A program made the position numbers and the translations under genes. 64,000 nucleotides of DNA from Diplocarpon mali (lineage: Eukaryota > Ascomycota > Leotiomycetes > Helotiales > Drepanopezizaceae): NCBI GenBank assembly GCA_024741835.1, contig JAENRP010000014.1, positions 92,523 to 156,522 of the forward strand, read 5' to 3'. Shown here in pieces: positions 60,223 to 64,000 of the stretch. Position 1 is the stretch's first letter, and each line of letters opens with the position of its first letter. A model generated the notes under the pieces. It had not been told where the DNA came from. It saw only the letters and a list, made by a program, of their open reading frames with translations, and searched no databases.

Positions 60223-63200
60223 TGCGGGGACGTCGGCGGTTGCTCGAGCGAGAGACGCAGCCGTCTCGGAGACACGCACCTGGAAGATACGGGGCGGGAA
60301 GACGAGACGCCCCACGGGGCGACGGCGGGGTGCTTGTTGGATGGGTCTGCATCGGCCGGTTCTGGCGAATCGGTCTGGGGGCTTGGGAGATACCACTTGT
60401 GAGTTCTGTTGATATCTGAGAGGAAGATAGGCCGAGGAGTCGCATAGATCAAGGCATACATCAGAAGAGTCCTCGTAGGCTCACCTTCCCCCGTCTCTCT
60501 CTCTTCGCTTCCTCTCCTGACCAGAATCCCCGCCCCGCCATGCCACCGTCCCGTCCCGTCCCGGCCCGGCCCGGCTCGGCTCGGCTCGGTCTGACAGCAC
60601 CCTCCCAGCCCCGAGGGTTGTAGCGAGGTAGCCAAGTATCCATCCCTCTCGCGTGGAGGAGCTGATGCGGAGGCGGAGGGAGAGGGAGGGACGGAGGGAG
60701 ACGCGCCGTGGCCTGCGCCGCCCTCCCCGTCTGGGCCGGTCAGCCTGCCGCCGGTCCGCCGCCCGCCCCCCTTACGGGCCCCCGACGACAGGATCGGGCC
60801 CGGCGGCGGGCGTTGCCCCTCCATCTTCCGCGCTCTCTCGCGGGCTCAGCTGTCTCTGGGCCTGACCGTCGGGAGAGGGGGGCCGGGCGTCGATCCCACA
60901 CCCGGTCTCTTCGCCTCCCGCGCCGTCCTCTGCCTCCGGGGCCTCGTGTCCCAGATCAGCTCAGCTCCTCGGGGGGATCGTCTCGCAGGACGGGGCCTGG
61001 TTCGCACCATGTCCCCGAGACCGTCGGGACGAAGAGCGTGTGCGGCGCTCCCTCGTGACGGCGGTCGGGGTGGGGGGGGGGGTTTGATCCTGAGGCGGGA
61101 AGGGGGGGTTTCGCCTTGGTAGGTGGTGAGAGTCTACGTGATGGAGGTGCCCACCTGTGCAGCCCACTGGAAAGGGGGAGCCTATGCGGGATCTCGAGAT
61201 TTGGGTTTCGAGCTTCGAACCTATAGATCGGCAGCCTGAGGCCGTAGGCTCCGCATGGAACCTTAGTTGGTTGAGAATCTCGGCGACTCTTCTCTCGCAG
61301 GGTTGGTAGTAGATCGAGACTGAGCCGACCGTTTTGCAGAGGAGATTCTACCCACACGCGGTCGCGGGTCTGGTCCGCACGACTACCACTGCTTCTCCCT
61401 GACGAGCTGATTTACTCGTTGACTTCAACTGCACCGCCAAACAGTCTTGGGCAATGGCCGCTGTCCCTGGCCCGTGCCGGCCGCAGAGTCGCGGCGGGCG
61501 GGCCATCCCCGGCTTCCCTGCCAACCAAGCCGGTCAAGTCGATGCGTGCTCCCATCGGGAAATCCGTCCGAGCCCGCGCCGAGGGGCATTCGAGAGACGG
61601 CCCCCCTGCCTGCCTGAATCCTGAATGTGAACGAGGGCACGCCAGCGGGAGCAGGAGGAGCCGAGGGAGAAGACGACCAGAAAAAGAAAAAAAAAAACAA
61701 GCAGCGAGAGCTCGAGAGCCGCCCCTCGCGCGCGATATTCTGCCTGCCGCTGGCGGCTGTGCGTGCGCGCGTGCTTGGCGGGGGCCGTCTGGGGTGCATG
61801 TAGCGTGTCGAGGAGTACTAAGTATTTTCGATTTCTGTACGGCACAGCAGGGGACACTGTACGTCGGAACCGTGCGGTGACTCGGCTGGGATGGAGTTGG
61901 GGGGGGGGTGATCGACGCGGACGGTTCTCGGGCGGACGATGGCTGGGTTGGATACGGCTCGACGGGGGAGAGTATGATTGATGCTGTCGCCGGGCCCGAC
62001 CGCCAGCGCCGAAAGCCGATTCTTGAACGAGCCGGCGGGAGGTCGGCGCATCACTCGCCCGTGGATCAGGCGCGGGGAGGGCAAGTCGGATTCTGGGCTC
62101 CGCAAGTCGTTTGGCTGCTCGGGCGTCTCCTTGGGCTTCCCCCCCCTCTGGCGATTCGTCGTGGGGGGGGGACGGCGCCGGGTGGTGATGCAGACCGACG
62201 GCCACCGTGGGATGACGGGAGATGCTGACACCGGGCATCAGCCTGACCTCTCGGATCGGGTTTGGGTGCGGTGCGGGTGGCTTTGCCGACGTGTCTTGGT
62301 CGTGGGCTTGGAGAGCATGATGGAGGCTGGCTTACGGTCTCGGGACCTCGACGAGTCCCGGCAGCTTTCTCGGGACCGTCGAGCTGGGAGGTCGGTTCGT
62401 GGAGCGGGCGAGATTGGCGAGTGCTGCGACGGCGGGGAGACTCTCCCGCCGCAACGAAGGCTTTCCGGTGTGCAATGGGACAGGATCCATCCCGCGTCCT
62501 GCACAGGTTTTAAGGTTAATCTCGCTGCTGCCAGGATTCTTCGGGCGCCAGACCTTCTGGAATTGCGCTGGCCTGAGACGTCCAGCCGCTGCGGCCGGAT
62601 TTCATGGCTGGCCCTCGGCATCAGGTGGGGGTAGACATCTCACGGTCCCCGTCGATGTACACATTCCCCCCCAACTGCCCTGCGTCGCTTACTCGGCTCC
62701 GCAGAGTCAACAAACACCGCCGAGTCCTGCGGTCCGCCCCGCGGCCAGACGGCGAGAACTTGACCTCGGAATCTTCGGCGGCAGGGAACAGCGACCAGCC
62801 CAGCACCCGTTCGATGGTCACGCAGAGCACCCCTCCCCCCGCGAAGGGCAAGATTTCACGGCGGATACCCGTCCACGCGATGTGTAGAGACTTTTCTTTC
62901 CTCGGGGATCCGGGTCTGGGGATCTGATCCCCGAAGCGAAGAGGAGGAAATGAAGTCGGGCCAGGAAGGCCGGGGGGCTCGGGTGGCCGCTCTACCTGCG
63001 GGGATTTCGTTCTCCCAGCCCGGGACAGGCAAAAGCGCGAGGCAAGGTCCGGCGTGCCTCTCTGCGTGCCCGAACCGCAGCAGACCGCATCTCCTCGGAT
63101 CTTCCGCTCTGCCCTGCACTCGCACTCGGCCGCGGTCATCGCAGTCACGTGCCACCCCGACCATATTCGAAGCCCCGGCCACGCTGCCTCGTGAGCTTCG

Positions 63201-63300
63201 GAGAGTCTTTCGCATCTCAGGTCGTCGGTCCATCCAGCACGTGAAGGGAAAGCATCTCACCTCAATCGCCACGGGAGCTGGTGACCCATTTCCCTCTGCC
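60223..63300. other. 3-kb very GC-rich region with homopolymer G/C tracts
   Basis: Long overlapping open frames exist on both strands because stops are rare in GC-rich DNA, but none shows a protein motif. G runs of seven to eleven occur at 61072-61082, 61102-61108, 61899-61908 and 62164-62171, and a C run near 62138-62145. I treat it as non-coding or upstream regulatory DNA. Confidence 0.45.
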
Positions 63301-64000
63301 ACCTCCCTCTGCCATTTCCCTGCTCGCTCCGGTCACGTGCACACCCACTCGGTGCGCGTAATCCGAGCTGCTGCCCCCAGCTCGTTCCCGTCCATTTTCC
63401 CCCCCTCCGCTTCGCTCGTGTCCTGCTCGCCTCCCACACCCTCCCGAATATCCCCGTACCCTCAAATCGTCAATCATCACCCATCGACGTCAACCTTCAC
63501 CCATCACCTTCACCCATCACCATCCCCATCACCCTCACCCTCACCCTCACCCTCCATCAAATCATCGGCCTCTCCCCCAATCTCCCCCTCCCTCACTTCC
63601 GGCTCGAAGGCTGAGATCCAAGCCGGCTCGACTCGTAGAAATCCCTCCTCGTCGGAATCCCTACGCAACTGGACGGCGCTAAAACTACCACCCCGTCCCT
63701 GCGCCCGGCCCACTCCCACGCTTCCCGCTCGCCTCGTAGTAGTAGCTCTCGTTCTTTTTTCCCTCCGACATTCTTCTCCTCTGTGCATCTCCTGCTCTGC
63801 TCTGCCATCCCACCATCCGCGATCCATCGATCAAGAACAGCAGTACGCTTTGCGCTCGTGCTGCTGCCGCCGCTGCCGCTGCCGCTGCCGCTGCCGCTAT
63901 TCTTACCGTCGGAAGCCGACGGCCATTCCTTTCTCTCCTGCCACGTTGTTCCGTCAGGATCTCGTTTTGGTGAGTCCTGGTTGCAGCTGAGACAAGAATC
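63301..64000 (+). promoter_or_regulatory. Probable promoter and 5' leader of a plus-strand gene beyond the right edge
   Basis: The coding strand becomes strongly pyrimidine-rich (CCCTCC, TTCACCC), as in leaders of highly expressed fungal genes. A CACC/CATCACC microsatellite spans about 63496-63556 and a GCCGCT array about 63863-63898. A consensus splice donor GTGAGT at 63970 could begin a 5'-leader intron. The long open frame through this region has no start context or domain and is not called. Confidence 0.4.

Noticed and set aside
59928..60824. 298-codon minus-strand open frame overlapping the membrane-protein gene
   Set aside because: It is the antisense shadow of a better supported, spliced hydrophobic gene and of GC-rich flanking DNA.
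61195..61290. B-box-like motif on the minus strand (GGTTCGAAGC)
   Set aside because: No cloverleaf can be drawn around it.
62950..63990. 346-codon plus-strand open frame near the right edge
   Set aside because: Composition is driven by GC-rich, pyrimidine-rich repeats; no domain, and a probable leader splice donor lies within it.

Overview
The window reads as a single-copy, gene-dense stretch of a filamentous ascomycete (Pezizomycotina) chromosome. The evidence is the short spliceosomal introns (43-92 nt in almost every case, GT-AG with CTAAC/CTGAC-like branch points), the fungal-specific protein families, and head-to-head housekeeping genes sharing compact promoters. A Leotiomycete-like relative is a guess only; the class cannot be fixed by eye. 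Twenty protein-coding genes can be supported. Most gene models below were rebuilt by joining exons by hand, because many genes are interrupted.

Layout, left to right. (1) 0.5-7.8 kb: a small membrane protein, the mitochondrial serine O-acetyltransferase (cysA/cys2 type) divergent from a conserved fungal protein of unknown function, and an MFS transporter of the DHA1 type. (2) 10-17.4 kb: a housekeeping block with SKI2 (cytoplasmic exosome helicase), CSM3/Swi3 (fork protection), the 21 kDa complex I subunit, and TAD2 (tRNA wobble adenosine deaminase). (3) 17.4-23.9 kb: about 6.5 kb with no recognisable gene. (4) 23.9-30.2 kb: an SR-protein kinase (SRPK/Sky1), the nuclear-envelope protein BRL1/BRR6, and IWS1/SPN1. 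(5) 32.2-43.2 kb: an isoprenylcysteine-methyltransferase-like membrane protein, a long GRIP/GRAB-type golgin divergent from the ER-junction protein Lunapark (LNP1), an unknown protein convergent with LNP1, and a small Gly/Ala-rich membrane protein. (6) 44.3-54.1 kb: an aquaglyceroporin with a very long N-terminal extension, an AhpC/TSA-like single-cysteine protein, and a large Cid1-family RNA nucleotidyltransferase (CutA-like). (7) 54.1-64 kb: gene-poor, increasingly GC-rich DNA with one small four-helix membrane protein at 59.3-60.2 kb. It ends in pyrimidine-rich, microsatellite-rich DNA that looks like the leader of a gene lying beyond the right edge.

The genes are mostly unrelated core functions: RNA decay and modification, replication fork stability, respiration, nuclear pore and ER/Golgi shape, transcription elongation and membrane transport. 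I see no biosynthetic cluster, transposon, CRISPR array, tRNA or rRNA gene. No clearly novel biological system could be supported. The most useful leads are two probable GC-AG introns, an alternative in-frame start inside the first SRPK intron, the RG-rich linker in SKI2, the N-terminal extension of the aquaglyceroporin, the ATG-less open frame upstream of the CutA-like gene, and several unannotated fungal membrane proteins.
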